Below, piece by piece: positions 23,893 to 32,541 of a stretch of DNA of 64,000 bases; the first letter of the stretch is position 1; every line of letters begins with the position of its first letter. The position numbers were made by a program, and so were the translations under genes. The DNA comes from Gottfriedia solisilvae. GTDB lineage: Bacteria > Bacillota > Bacilli > Bacillales > Bacillaceae_G. The notes beneath the pieces were generated by a model. It made no database searches and had not been told where the DNA came from. It saw nothing but the letters and a program-made list of their open reading frames with translations. The stretch covers positions 496,001 through 560,000 of the forward strand of contig NZ_NETJ01000002.1 of the NCBI RefSeq assembly GCF_002128405.1. The letters run 5' to 3'.

Positions 23893-25233
23893 ATGAATAA
23901 GAAAAAGATGTATGGAGCAATGGTCAGTACAGCTATATTAGTTGCAGGATGTGGTGTAGAAGGAAAAGCTCAAACGGTAGCAGTCGAAGATTCAGCTCGA
24001 CCAATCCAAAATAATATCGTTAAATCAATACAATCACAGGCAAAGCGATTAAAAACGATTGAACCATCAAAATCATTTGACGATTTAAAACTACTTAAGA
24101 ACATGATTGGGAGAGCACAATATGTAGGATTAGGAGAGAATACTCATGGAAGCTCTGAGATTTTCACCATGAAGTTCCGCCTAGTAAAATACTTGGTTAC
24201 TGAGATGGGTTTTACGAATTTTGGTATGGAAGAAGATTGGGGTAATGGCTTAAAGCTAAATGAATATATCCAAACAGGAAAAGGAAATCCTAGGGAATTT
24301 TTAAAATTGTTATATCCTACTGATGAAATTATAGCCATGATTGAGTGGATGAAAGATTATAATGCTGATCCATCTAATAAAAAAAAGATCCAATTTATCG
24401 GACTTGACTTAAAAACAATGGACCAAAGTGTTTTTAATAAAGTAATTGATTATGTAAAGCTGCATCGACCAGATTTGCTGGCAGAAGTGGAAGAAAACTA
24501 TAAAGAGCTTTCTTTATTCACTGGAAGTATACAGGAATATATGCAGCTTGCTCCTGAAAAAAAAGAAAAATTCAAGGCAAATGCTGAGAAAGTAGTCGAA
24601 TTACTAAAAGATGAAAATGAACAAGCAAGCACAGAGAGAGTTTCATCCGAGCTGATTTGGGTGAAAGCGACGGCGAATGCAATAGAGAAATTTACCATAA
24701 TGCTGCTTCCTAATGATTATCCAAGTATAGTGAGGTTACACGATCAATATTTGGCCGACCATGCAATGTGGGCACAAGAGATTTTTGGCGGTAAAACTAT
24801 GGTATGGGCACACAATATTCACATCGCCAAAGGTATTATCGATGAGCAATTATACCCTAATGTTGCGGGACAGTTTTTGAAAGAACGTTTAGACAATAAT
24901 TATGTCACAATTGGTAGTACAACTACGGAGGGGAAATTCACCTTATACAGCGAATATAATCCTTCCACTGGAGGTAAGCTTGCAACGGAAATTATTCCAC
25001 AAGATGTGAATAGTTTCAATTATACCCTTGGAAAAGTCCCATATGAAATGTTTTTGTTGGATAACCGTCACCTTAAAGGTCAAGCAAAGAAATGGGTTAG
25101 AGAAAAAAGGCCATTACTAAGTATAGGGGGACAACTCATCCCAAACGGTTCGTTATATTTTGATACTTCATTGCTAGAGCAGTTCGATTTAATTTTTCAT
25201 ATCCGAAAAACAAGTCCATCTCATATTAAATAA
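23893..25233 (+). CDS. Erythromycin esterase family lipoprotein (446 aa)
   Basis: An ATG follows GAGGTGA. Lipoprotein signal with lipobox (A)ILVAGC. Family motifs: YVGLGENTHGSSEIF with the catalytic-type E and H, then FGMEEDWG, FIGLDLK, MVWAHNIHIAKG and a late H region. Ere enzymes hydrolyse the macrolide lactone ring. Many Bacillus members are untested, so resistance cannot be assumed. Exported and anchored form is as usual for Bacillus homologues. Confidence 0.85.
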   Translation: MNKKKMYGAMVSTAILVAGCGVEGKAQTVAVEDSARPIQNNIVKSIQSQAKRLKTIEPSKSFDDLKLLKNMIGRAQYVGLGENTHGSSEIFTMKFRLVKYLVTEMGFTNFGMEEDWGNGLKLNEYIQTGKGNPREFLKLLYPTDEIIAMIEWMKDYNADPSNKKKIQFIGLDLKTMDQSVFNKVIDYVKLHRPDLLAEVEENYKELSLFTGSIQEYMQLAPEKKEKFKANAEKVVELLKDENEQASTERVSSELIWVKATANAIEKFTIMLLPNDYPSIVRLHDQYLADHAMWAQEIFGGKTMVWAHNIHIAKGIIDEQLYPNVAGQFLKERLDNNYVTIGSTTTEGKFTLYSEYNPSTGGKLATEIIPQDVNSFNYTLGKVPYEMFLLDNRHLKGQAKKWVREKRPLLSIGGQLIPNGSLYFDTSLLEQFDLIFHIRKTSPSHIK

Positions 25234-25238
25234 GAGTA

Positions 25239-25283
25239 CAAAACAATCCCTTCTTGCAGAGAGCCAAGAACGGGATTGTTTTG
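25239..25283 (+). terminator. Terminator of the esterase gene
   Basis: Arms CAAAACAATCCC (25239-25250) and GGGATTGTTTTG (25272-25283), perfect 12-bp stem just after the stop codon. Confidence 0.75.
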
Positions 25284-25351
25284 TAGAGGATTAATAAATT
25301 AATCTAGTTTTTAACCATGAGTAGGCTGCTCTCCCCTTTTTTGCATCATTT

Positions 25352-25373
25352 AAAAATGTCATATGACATTTTT
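25352..25373. promoter_or_regulatory. Perfect palindromic operator candidate
   Basis: A 22-bp perfect palindrome centred on AATGTCATATGACATT, about 70 bp upstream of the sensor gene and the kinase/regulator fusion. The LuxR-type regulator encoded downstream is an obvious candidate to bind it. Confidence 0.6.
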
Positions 25374-25440
25374 ACACTGGTGAGTATGACAAAGTAAGCA
25401 GTATGATGCGGTTATTAAACAGAGAGGAGCGATGAACCTT

Positions 25441-26019
25441 ATGAAATCAAGATTCATCCAAAATGGTTATTTTTTATTGCTAACTTTCGTTACAGGATTG
25501 TTTTATTTTTGTTTTTACCTGGTAGCTCTGATATTCAGTTTCACCCTTTCATTTACCGTAGTTGGAATTCCACTAGTTATACGCGTACTACAGACTACAA
25601 CACCCTTTATCAAATATGAGCGCATACAAACCAAAATTTATACTGATATTTCCACAGACTCATACAATAGAGGTGTAACAACGGATACATCGGACTGGGC
25701 TCAAGTGAAGTTTGTGCTTACGAATCGTCGCACCTGGTCTGCTGTCTTTTGGTTAATGCAGAAATTTGTGATTGGAATTTTCAGTCTCATTAGTGCAATT
25801 ATTTTTTATGTAATGCCACTTATGTTTCTGTTGGCACCACTACTATATCGATACATCGACATGAATATCCTTTTCATGCAGGTAAATACTTTTGCCAAGT
25901 CACTCCTTGTAATGGTTATGGGTATAGTGTCTACCGCCTTAAGTATTAAAATAGTAGATGGTTTGGCAAAAAAAATTGGAGGTTATACACACAGTATGAT
26001 TCGTCAGCTAAATCGATAA
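25441..26019 (+). CDS. Sensor-domain membrane protein (192 aa)
   Basis: GAGAGGAG precedes two in-frame ATGs, 25432 and 25441; the second has the better spacing. Four hydrophobic helices, with the FYLVALIFSFTLSFTVVGIPLV signature of the putative sensor domain (PF13796-type, from memory) usually fused to histidine kinases. Here it is a separate protein 94 bp upstream of the kinase/regulator fusion, so it probably senses membrane or envelope signals for it. Confidence 0.75.
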   Translation: MKSRFIQNGYFLLLTFVTGLFYFCFYLVALIFSFTLSFTVVGIPLVIRVLQTTTPFIKYERIQTKIYTDISTDSYNRGVTTDTSDWAQVKFVLTNRRTWSAVFWLMQKFVIGIFSLISAIIFYVMPLMFLLAPLLYRYIDMNILFMQVNTFAKSLLVMVMGIVSTALSIKIVDGLAKKIGGYTHSMIRQLNR

Positions 26020-26113
26020 AAGTTTGAAGTTTAAACTTAAAAGTATAAAAATCCAAGAAAGAATATTTTATAATATAGAAATATGAAGGAAGCCTACTTA
26101 GGGGGTAAATGAC

Positions 26114-27901
26114 TTGTTGGATTTGGTTAAGTATTGGTTTTGGTATGATTGGATAATGTTAGGCATCCGTCTACTTGCTAGTGTGTCTATCATCCTAGCT
26201 ACATTCAATTTTCAGGATGGATTAACGTTACCACTTTGGATTATTATTCTTTGGGAAGTTGTTGCCTTCTCTATCCCATGGGTAGCCTTACTGTTCAATT
26301 ACAAATATTACTTGTTTACAGAAATACTGTTATTTGGCGGACTATGTATATATTTAACCTCTTTATTTCCAGAAGCTTATAACACATTTCTTATACCGGT
26401 GTTTCTTATCGCAGCAAATAGTATGTATTTGTCCTATTATTGGACAGCTCCAACAACAGTTTTTATAATAACTGGAATTTTCTATGCCGTTACGCCAAGT
26501 AATAACTATTGGATTATGGTAACCTACTACGGACTCGCTTATGTAATGGGGTTCGCTTTTCATTTATTAATCGTCAATCATAAACAAAATGAAGCGATTT
26601 TTAAACAAAACGCGGTACTTGAGCAATATATGTCTCAGATCGAACGCATTACACTAGCAGAGGAGCGAAGCAGGCTGTCTAGTGAGCTTCATGATACAGT
26701 TGGCCACGCTTATACTTCCATTATTTTGGGGATGGAGACGTTACGTTCCGAGCTTGTTACCGAAATGGGTATACAGAGGCTAGATTCTCTGCTTGAAATG
26801 GGACGTAAAAGCATCGAGGATGTGAGAGGTTACCTACATCAAATGGAGTCTCCGTGTCAATCGCTTTCCTTGATTCAATCTCTACAAAATCTTGGAGCTG
26901 AATTTCAGGAGTATGCTCGGGTGAATGTAAGCTTTCGAGCATTCGGAGAGGAATACCAACTGTCTCGGCAAGCGAGGATAGCGTTCATTCGTTGCTTACA
27001 AGAATCCCTTACGAATGCAGTACGTCATGGTCAGGGGAACGAAATTATAGTTTCATTGCAGTTTGAACAACAATATACGAGGTTGGAAGTGCAAGATAAT
27101 GGAAAGGGAAATGTAGAATGGCAGGAAGGCTTCGGTATTAATGCGATGAAAGAGCGGGCAATGAATTTGCAAGGCCAATTGTCTGTATATACAAAGCCAG
27201 ATGAAGGAATGCTTGTTACATGTACTATACCGCGACAAACTGAAATAAAAGATGGACTTATTCGTTTGTTAATTGTCGACGACCAGCCATTTGTTCGGGA
27301 AAGTTTGAGTAGACTACTCGACACATATGAAGATTTAAATGTAGTAGGTTTGGCTGAAGATGGAATCCAAGCCATCGACTTGTGCGGGCGCCTTCAACCC
27401 CACCTTGTACTAATGGATTTAGATATGCAACACATGGATGGAGTCGAAGCAACCAAAAAGATTAAGCAACAATGGCCACATATCCGCGTATTGATTTTTA
27501 CAACGTTTCAAGATACGGAACAGGCGTTGGACTCGCTTCGTAACGGTGCGGATGGATTTTTACTTAAGTCTATTGAAACGTTGGAGCTAGCTAATACGAT
27601 CCGACTTATTCACAGAGGTGGGACCCTGATAGATCAGGGAATGTCTCACAAAATATTTGAGAAGTTTGATAAGCAAAACGATACTCCACAATCAAAAACA
27701 ACTGCTTATGAGCTAACTGCCAGAGAGATAGAAATATTGCAGCTAGTAGCAAAGGGACTCCGATACACTACGATAGCTTCAAGGTTATATTTGTCGAATG
27801 GTACGGTTAGAAACTATGCTTCCCTGGCTTACACAAAGTTAGGAGTGCGTAACAAAGAAGAAGCTGTCCAGAAGGCTCAAGATATCGGAATTATCACTTA
27901 G
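26114..27901 (+). CDS. Fused histidine kinase / NarL-LuxR response regulator (595 aa)
   Basis: TTG start with GGGGG at 26101-26105. Residues 1-155: six hydrophobic helices. Then HisKA_3 dimer/phosphoacceptor ERSRLSSELHDTVGHAYTSI (H in ELHDTVGH), HATPase with ESLTNAVRHGQG (N box) and VQDNGKGN. Around residue 380 a receiver starts (LLIVDDQPFVRESL; phospho-site LVLMDLDMQHMDG). The end is a LuxR-type HTH (LTAREIEILQLVAKGLRYTT, YTKLGVRNKEEAV). These parts are usually two proteins; here kinase and regulator are one chain. Confidence 0.9.
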   Translation: MLDLVKYWFWYDWIMLGIRLLASVSIILATFNFQDGLTLPLWIIILWEVVAFSIPWVALLFNYKYYLFTEILLFGGLCIYLTSLFPEAYNTFLIPVFLIAANSMYLSYYWTAPTTVFIITGIFYAVTPSNNYWIMVTYYGLAYVMGFAFHLLIVNHKQNEAIFKQNAVLEQYMSQIERITLAEERSRLSSELHDTVGHAYTSIILGMETLRSELVTEMGIQRLDSLLEMGRKSIEDVRGYLHQMESPCQSLSLIQSLQNLGAEFQEYARVNVSFRAFGEEYQLSRQARIAFIRCLQESLTNAVRHGQGNEIIVSLQFEQQYTRLEVQDNGKGNVEWQEGFGINAMKERAMNLQGQLSVYTKPDEGMLVTCTIPRQTEIKDGLIRLLIVDDQPFVRESLSRLLDTYEDLNVVGLAEDGIQAIDLCGRLQPHLVLMDLDMQHMDGVEATKKIKQQWPHIRVLIFTTFQDTEQALDSLRNGADGFLLKSIETLELANTIRLIHRGGTLIDQGMSHKIFEKFDKQNDTPQSKTTAYELTAREIEILQLVAKGLRYTTIASRLYLSNGTVRNYASLAYTKLGVRNKEEAVQKAQDIGIIT

Positions 27902-27903
27902 TA

Positions 27904-28107
27904 CGATTTAACTTTATAAGTGAGGTCATAAGTGGTGAAATTCACATCGATGGTGACGATATCATTAATACTGAATGGTTTACTTTTGAAGAAATATTAA
28001 ATATGGATGATAAGAAACATTGGAACGGAAAGTCCGTTAAGAAAATCATTGAGGATGTTCAGTCAAAACGACACTTTCCATTTGAATTAATCCAAGATGT
28101 ACTTTAA
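27904..28107 (+). pseudogene. C-terminal fragment of a NUDIX hydrolase gene
   Basis: Beginning directly behind the kinase/regulator stop, an open frame reads RFNFISEVISGEIHIDGDDI, INTEWFTFEEILNM and ends QDVL TAA. This is the usual NUDIX C-terminus (F.S.V..G......E...WF...E). The NUDIX box and the start are missing. Confidence 0.65.
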
Positions 28108-28121
28108 TGAGACATTGCCTT

Positions 28122-28207
28122 ATTCAACTAACTGGCGCGTTAGTTGAATAACTTAAGGGACTGTTAATCAGTCCTTTTGTTGTTCCTCTACAGAAAAACA
28201 GTTAGAA
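28122..28207 (+). repeat. attC-like cassette junction (composite, poor R2)
   Basis: Consensus core 28126-28145, left box ATTCAAC, right GTTGAAT; hairpin GGACTG/CAGTCC 28158-28173 with TTTTG; R2 recognisable only as ACAGTTAGAAA about 28199. Confidence 0.8.
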
Positions 28208-28276
28208 AATAAAGGATATTAAAAATAATGGTTGAATATGGTTATTTAGATTCTCAAAAAATAGAGGTGAATAATT

Positions 28277-28627
28277 ATAGTTATTTTAAAAGAAATAATT
28301 AAACAGTTAAATAATAAATCTATTTTACCTCCGATGTATTTAAGGAGAAATTCAACTTATTATACTTTTATTTCATATATTAACAATTCAATTGGTTGCT
28401 ATATTAGTGATAATTTTGATGGAACCTCACGCTTTATATGTAGAGCATACAAGGAGTTTCGATTATTAGAGGATAGAAATGAAATTAAAGATGAAAACAT
28501 TGAATATTTTTCTCTCTGCAAAAAGTATTTAATAACTATTTCTGAAAATTTGATTCAGAAGCAGTTCGTTAGTGAATTTGAAAATAAAGAACTTATATCA
28601 CTTGGATTAGAAACTTTACTAAACTAA
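28277..28627 (+). CDS. Cassette protein with a non-standard or mutated start (about 97-116 aa)
   Basis: AGAGGTG at 28263-28269 is correctly spaced only from an ATA codon at 28277; the frame (IVILKEIIKQLNNKSILPPM) is open from there. ATG 28334 gives 97 aa but has no RBS. An ATG-to-ATA change, or an ATA start, would explain this. The soluble protein ends VSEFENKELISLGLETLLN; its TAA lies in the degenerate junction. Unrecognised. Confidence 0.55.
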   Translation: MVILKEIIKQLNNKSILPPMYLRRNSTYYTFISYINNSIGCYISDNFDGTSRFICRAYKEFRLLEDRNEIKDENIEYFSLCKKYLITISENLIQKQFVSEFENKELISLGLETLLN

Positions 28628-28700
28628 AGAGAGCATTTGTTGAAGTTCAAGAGCAGCCATTGGCTGCTTTTTATTTTAATAGTTGGCAGTCTAAATCAAT
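28618..28700 (+). repeat. Degenerate composite junction
   Basis: R1 core 28622-28641 with several substitutions, covering the stop codon of the preceding gene; hairpin AGCAGCCA/TGGCTGCT 28652-28668; R2 AGTTGGCAGTCTAAATCAAT 28681-28700. Confidence 0.7.
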
Positions 28701-28777
28701 ACAAAAAGGACTTATTAGAATCAAATGGAATATTAATTAAGTAGTAAATATTAATATATAATCAATAGGGGGATAAG

Positions 28778-29233
28778 GTGAAGAAAAGTAAGAAGTCTCT
28801 TTGGATTGGTTTAATTGTGATTATTTTAATTGCTAGCACCATTACATACTATAAGATTCCCTTAAAAACTAATACAGTTTTTTATAATGGAGAAATTAAA
28901 ATAATTGATTTCGGTTTTTATGTAAATGGTAAAATGAATAACTACAATGTAAGATTTAAAAATACAAAAGAAATTAATCAGATAGTAAATATATTTAATA
29001 CCACTCGATATACGAGAATCCCTGGAAATAGAAATATAAGAAATGACGGGAAGCTTTTATCAATGTATGTGTTTGTAAAAGAAAAAAATCTTGAATTTTA
29101 TATTTTAGATATTAATGACCAAGGTTATTTAAAAGTTGGTAAAAACATCTATAAGTTAGCTGATAAACATACACAAATATTTAATGAATTATATGAGATA
29201 TTAGTTGCAAACCGTAAACCAATCAATGAATAA
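28778..29233 (+). CDS. Membrane-anchored exported protein (151 aa)
   Basis: GTG start with AGGGGGATAAG. N-terminal KKSKKSLWIGLIVIILIAST anchor, then a beta-rich external domain (FYNGEIKIIDFGFYVNG, FVKEKNLEFYILDINDQGYL). Unknown function; similar design to the cassette genes at 15859 and 32693. Confidence 0.65.
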   Translation: MKKSKKSLWIGLIVIILIASTITYYKIPLKTNTVFYNGEIKIIDFGFYVNGKMNNYNVRFKNTKEINQIVNIFNTTRYTRIPGNRNIRNDGKLLSMYVFVKEKNLEFYILDINDQGYLKVGKNIYKLADKHTQIFNELYEILVANRKPINE

Positions 29234-29245
29234 ACTAATTCACTT

Positions 29246-29327
29246 ATTGAACTAACTGGCGCGTTAGTTGAAGATCATGGCAGCCATTGGCTGCTTTTTA
29301 TTTATGTGTTTGGCAGTCTAGTTGAAT
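29246..29327 (+). repeat. attC-like cassette junction (composite)
   Basis: Consensus core 29250-29269, left box ATTGAAC; hairpin GGCAGCC/GGCTGC 29279-29294; R2 TTGGCAGTCTAGTTGAAT 29310-29327. Confidence 0.85.
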
Positions 29328-29333
29328 TAGCTA

Positions 29334-29342
29334 TGCTATAAT
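29334..29342 (+). promoter_or_regulatory. Extended -10 promoter
   Basis: TGCTATAAT starts 7 bases after the R2 box GTTGAAT; drives the gene at 29411-29765. Confidence 0.6.
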
Positions 29343-29410
29343 TATTGAACTAAGAATTTGTTTTTTGTATTAAAAGTTGTACAAGAAAAATAATATTTGT
29401 GGAGTAAAAT

Positions 29411-29765
29411 ATGAATGAAACTGTTAAGAAATATATAAAAAAGTATTATGAAAAAAGGGAAGATAAGAGACTGTCCTGATGGATATATCATTGCAAGAAA
29501 CATAGAGGAAGCAATTTATTATCTTAGGAATTATAACGTTCATAATCTTTCTCATGATCATGATTTAGGTGAGGACGGAGAAGGAAATTTACTACCACCA
29601 GGCTATGACCTTGTTAAATATATTTGTGAAAATGGATTACGTGCCGAGAAAATATACCTTCATACTGATAATGGTGTTGGCAGACAAAATATTTGTAAGC
29701 GTCAAATCTTATACACCTTCAAGGGACACCAATTCCATGAGATAATCTTCCTCCGAACGATATGA
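29411..29765 (+). pseudogene. Cyclic-phosphate processing receiver-like gene with a shifted N-terminus
   Basis: RBS GTGGAG at 29399-29404 fits ATG 29411 (MNETVKKYIKKYYEKRE...), but that frame stops at 29477-29479. The conserved part starts in another frame at ATG 29448: KIRDCPDGYIIARNIEEAIY, LSHDHDLGED, PGYDLVKYICENG and HTDNGVGRQNI. This is the cyclic-phosphate processing receiver family (DxDL and DN motifs), with its usual first strand (…LDD.R) missing. A frameshift in the A-run near 29445, or a chimera, is likely. The 3' end abuts an IS66 relic. Confidence 0.65.
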
Positions 29766-30130
29766 GGAGGATTTTTTTGGTGGTGGCAAAACTCAATGGG
29801 CTATGGCGTGTGAGGATCGCAATCTACCGGTTCAGTGGTGAACGTGTTGTTATTTGGTGTGAGCGCCATGAGATTGCACAGAAACAACTGTATTATTGGA
29901 TGCGAAAGCTGAAAGGTCTGAAGGTACAGCAATCGCTCCGTCAATCAGGTGTGTATTCATTTAATTCCAACGACGCTATACCAAACGTTACAACCACCCC
30001 AGTGCTTGTCAAAATTGGTCCTGCAAGTATTGAGGTTTGGACAGAAAAATCGAAAGTTCGTGCAAGTTCATATTATTGGGATGATCCGAATATGATAATG
30101 TATGGCCCATTAAAATTTGTAGGTACGTGA
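29762..30130 (+). mobile_element. Relic of an IS66-type accessory gene (TnpA-like)
   Basis: The frame reads RVRIAIYRFSGERVVIWCER, QLYYWMRKLKGLK and PVLVKIGPASIEVWT. This is the pattern of the first small ORF of IS66 elements (R.A.Y..SG.S...WC......QL.YW.RK..., then V.IG.A.IEV). Its normal end is lost, no other IS66 genes follow and no inverted repeats were found. Confidence 0.65.
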
Positions 30131-30313
30131 GCGTGTTGTGAATAATGGGTACGTTTTTATCAAGTGTGTTGAGAAAGGTGCATGAAAATTAAAATGTAGA
30201 AGTAACTACTTGAATTCTTCGTAGGATATGCGAAAATATCGAATTGTTATGGTTATCATAAAATGACGTGGAATATAGGGATTACAACTTTTAATTTATG
30301 AATGGAGATTAAT

Positions 30314-30742
30314 ATGAATACACAAAATAAAGCACAAAATGCACTGGAAGACATCAAAGTCAGTTCGAAACTGAAGATTGCTACGCTGTGGGCGAGTTTT
30401 ATGTTTCTCTATATTTATGTTGATTATTTCGCCTTATATATGCCGGGCAAAATAGAAGGTATTCTGGCAGGAAAAATATTTATATTTGACATTTCACACG
30501 TCTTTCTATTGATAGCACTGATTTCGGTAACAATTCCAGCTCTTATGATTTTCCTTTCTGTTGCCCTGCCGGCAAAAGTAAGTCGCTGGGCAAATATCAT
30601 TATTGCAGCGGTGTATATTCCCTATACATTGTTTAATTTGACAGGAGAGGCTTGGGTGCACATGGTGTTTGGCGCTGTTGTAGAAGTCGCTCTTCTTTGT
30701 CTAATTATCTGGTATGCATGGAAAAGGCCTTCTTCGTTATAA
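30314..30742 (+). CDS. DUF6326 family membrane protein (142 aa)
   Basis: ATG 30314 with GGAGATTA upstream. Four helices; SSKLKIATLWASFMFLYIYV followed by DYFALYMPGKIEGILAG is the signature I associate with DUF6326. Length normal. More G+C-rich than nearby cassettes and, like the IS66 relic before it, not directly flanked by a junction, so it may have arrived with a different element. Confidence 0.75.
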   Translation: MNTQNKAQNALEDIKVSSKLKIATLWASFMFLYIYVDYFALYMPGKIEGILAGKIFIFDISHVFLLIALISVTIPALMIFLSVALPAKVSRWANIIIAAVYIPYTLFNLTGEAWVHMVFGAVVEVALLCLIIWYAWKRPSSL

Positions 30743-30786
30743 AAAGTAAAAATGCAATATATTGGAATAGGGTGGAAGGGCTGGGT

Positions 30787-30885
30787 ATGCGAATTGTAAA
30801 TAAGTCAGAATATGAGATGAAAGTAGAATTAAAAGATGTACAATTGATGGAAAAGAAAAAACCTATATGGGGATTTTCTTTATAA
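30787..30885 (+). pseudogene. Short C-terminal gene fragment
   Basis: MRIVNKSEYEMKVELKDVQL then MEKKKPIWGFSL stop (32 codons from ATG 30787). No RBS; probably the tail of a lost cassette gene ahead of the junction at 30955. Confidence 0.35.
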
Positions 30886-30954
30886 TGAATAGGCTTATAT
30901 ATTGTCTGCTATCTTTGTAAGTTAATAAATGAATCGGAAAATAAATAAGTTCTT

Positions 30955-31040
30955 ATTCAACTAACATATGCTTTAGTTGAACAACGTGATCGACTTTATA
31001 GTCGATTTTTTTATTGCGCTAGATGACAGGATTTTTCAAT
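30955..31040 (+). repeat. attC-like cassette junction (composite)
   Basis: Core 30959-30978 with variant spacer ATATGC; left box ATTCAAC, right GTTGAAC; hairpin ATCGACT/AGTCGAT 30989-31006; R2 diverged (GATGACAGGATTTTTCAAT 31022-31040). Confidence 0.82.
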
Positions 31041-31161
31041 AAGGAAGAATTATTTTATCTTATAAAATAACTAGTAAATTATGATAAAATCATTCAGGGT
31101 ATAAACGTCTATGGTAAGCACAATAAAGGCAAATATTTTATACGATTAAGAGGTAGAAATA

Positions 31162-31725
31162 ATGAGGCGTAATAACAAATATGATTATAGTGATAAAAAG
31201 AAAATTCGAGGATTGAAAAGAAGATTTCGCAATTTAAATCGATATATTTTAGAAAGAGAAGAAGTTTTACCGATTCCGCCAAATGATAGTTCTACTTACA
31301 GGGGATATCGTTCTTATGTTTTTGATTTCGGTCGTGATTTTCCTGGATTCCATCGATATCCAGAGCGAATTAAAAAGCGAGTTTACCAATCTTTAATTGA
31401 TTTTACATATAACCTAAATCAATTAAAGGGTGATAGTGAAAAAGAGTATCGTATATTTTGTTGCTTAACAACACCAGACATCGATTACGCAGCGGTTAGT
31501 ATTTTATTCACACGAAGTGGTATGGAAAGTTTTTATGACGGGTTACTAGGAAGAAGAAATCTAAATCCAGACCAATACCAACTAACAACTAATCGAGAAG
31601 TCTTATGTCACGAATTGGACGTATGGATTCCTAACGAATTAGACGTTAAAGGGATTATTCGTGAGGATGAAGATGGGGAATTACAAGGAAAACAAATTTG
31701 GCTAATAGGTAGTTTTGAAGAATAA
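31162..31725 (+). CDS. DUF3916 family protein, copy 2 (187 aa)
   Basis: An ATG follows AAGAGGTAG. KKIRGLKRRFRNLNRYILER aligns with copy 1 at 13975; it shares the Q.LIDF, L.TPDI and C-terminal GKQIWLIGSFE segments. This copy has an extra YRGYRSYVFDFGRDFPG stretch. Soluble; function unknown. The next gene (31810) follows without a junction, so this cassette may hold two genes. Confidence 0.75.
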   Translation: MRRNNKYDYSDKKKIRGLKRRFRNLNRYILEREEVLPIPPNDSSTYRGYRSYVFDFGRDFPGFHRYPERIKKRVYQSLIDFTYNLNQLKGDSEKEYRIFCCLTTPDIDYAAVSILFTRSGMESFYDGLLGRRNLNPDQYQLTTNREVLCHELDVWIPNELDVKGIIREDEDGELQGKQIWLIGSFEE

Positions 31726-31809
31726 GAAAAATAACTTAGCAAATTGATATAGAAATAAAAGTAGAGCATCTTCATCTACAGTTATATTAAGGAGAAAAAG
31801 TAAAAATAT

Positions 31810-32109
31810 ATGTCTATTTATAAATTTAGTTTAGTATTAATTTTAATAGTACTATTCATTATTTTTTATTGGTTTTTGAGGAGGATGTTAAATATATCAG
31901 ATAGATATTTTACTGGGATTGACCTAATAATGGCAGGTTTGGGATTATTATTATTATTGGGTTATTTAAATATGTTTCGAAAAATATTTGAAGGTTTTGG
32001 TTTTCCCACTAATGATATATTTGAGGCGAGATACTCTGGATTTTCTTTTATATGTTTTGGACTTGTATATATATTAATTAAATCTTTAAGAAAAAAAAGA
32101 AAGTCTTAG
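31810..32109 (+). CDS. Membrane protein (99 aa)
   Basis: An ATG; AAGGAG lies about 14 nt upstream at 31790-31795. Three hydrophobic helices (about residues 5-24, 38-54 and 74-92), basic C-terminus SLRKKRKS. Unrecognised. Shares a cassette with the DUF3916 gene before it. Confidence 0.6.
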   Translation: MSIYKFSLVLILIVLFIIFYWFLRRMLNISDRYFTGIDLIMAGLGLLLLLGYLNMFRKIFEGFGFPTNDIFEARYSGFSFICFGLVYILIKSLRKKRKS

Positions 32110-32150
32110 TGTAAATTGAATCATAATTTAAAAATAAACTAATATTTGTT

Positions 32151-32235
32151 ATAGAACTAACTGGCGCGTTAGTTGAACAACAGTGGACTACTTAGTAGTC
32201 CTTTTTTTATTTTATAACGTTCAGTTTAGATCAAT
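32151..32235 (+). repeat. attC-like cassette junction (composite)
   Basis: Consensus core 32155-32174, right box GTTGAAC; hairpin GGACTAC/GTAGTCC 32185-32201 with seven T's; diverged R2 GTTCAGTTTAGATCAAT 32219-32235. Confidence 0.85.
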
Positions 32236-32297
32236 AAGAAGGGGAACAGGCTATTCTAATTGAATTTAAGAATGTAATAATGTTTGGAGGGATAATT

Positions 32298-32519
32298 TTG
32301 GTGTTGGGTGATTTGTTATATTTGTTAATAATTATTAGTTTATTACTACTTTTCTCTGTCTCTTTAGGATTGTTTATTAAGAGAAGAACTAAAAACCAAT
32401 CTATTAAAACAGAATCATTAAGAAATATAGAAGAGAAGTTAGACAGATTAATCGAGGTGCTTGAAAAAAAACGAACTAATATTATTCAACTAACTGGCGC
32501 GTTAGTTGTACAACAATAA
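32298..32519 (+). CDS. Membrane protein reading through the junction repeat (about 73 aa)
   Basis: GGAGGG at 32286-32291 points to TTG 32298 or GTG 32301 rather than ATG 32280. One helix (LLYLLIIISLLLLFSVSLGL) then a coiled-coil-like segment (LRNIEEKLDRLIEVLEKKR). The frame does not stop before the junction: the last residues IIQLTGALVVQQ are encoded by R1 itself (32488-32507) and the stop is just beyond it. Confidence 0.65.
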   Translation: MVLGDLLYLLIIISLLLLFSVSLGLFIKRRTKNQSIKTESLRNIEEKLDRLIEVLEKKRTNIIQLTGALVVQQ

Positions 32520-32541
32520 GGCTGCATTGGTAGCCTTTTTT
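32484..32541 (+). repeat. attC-like junction, translated as part of the preceding gene
   Basis: Consensus core 32488-32507, boxes ATTCAAC and GTTGTAC; hairpin AAGGCTGC/GTAGCCTT 32518-32538 with T-run overlapping the stop codon. R2 not clear. Confidence 0.85.
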
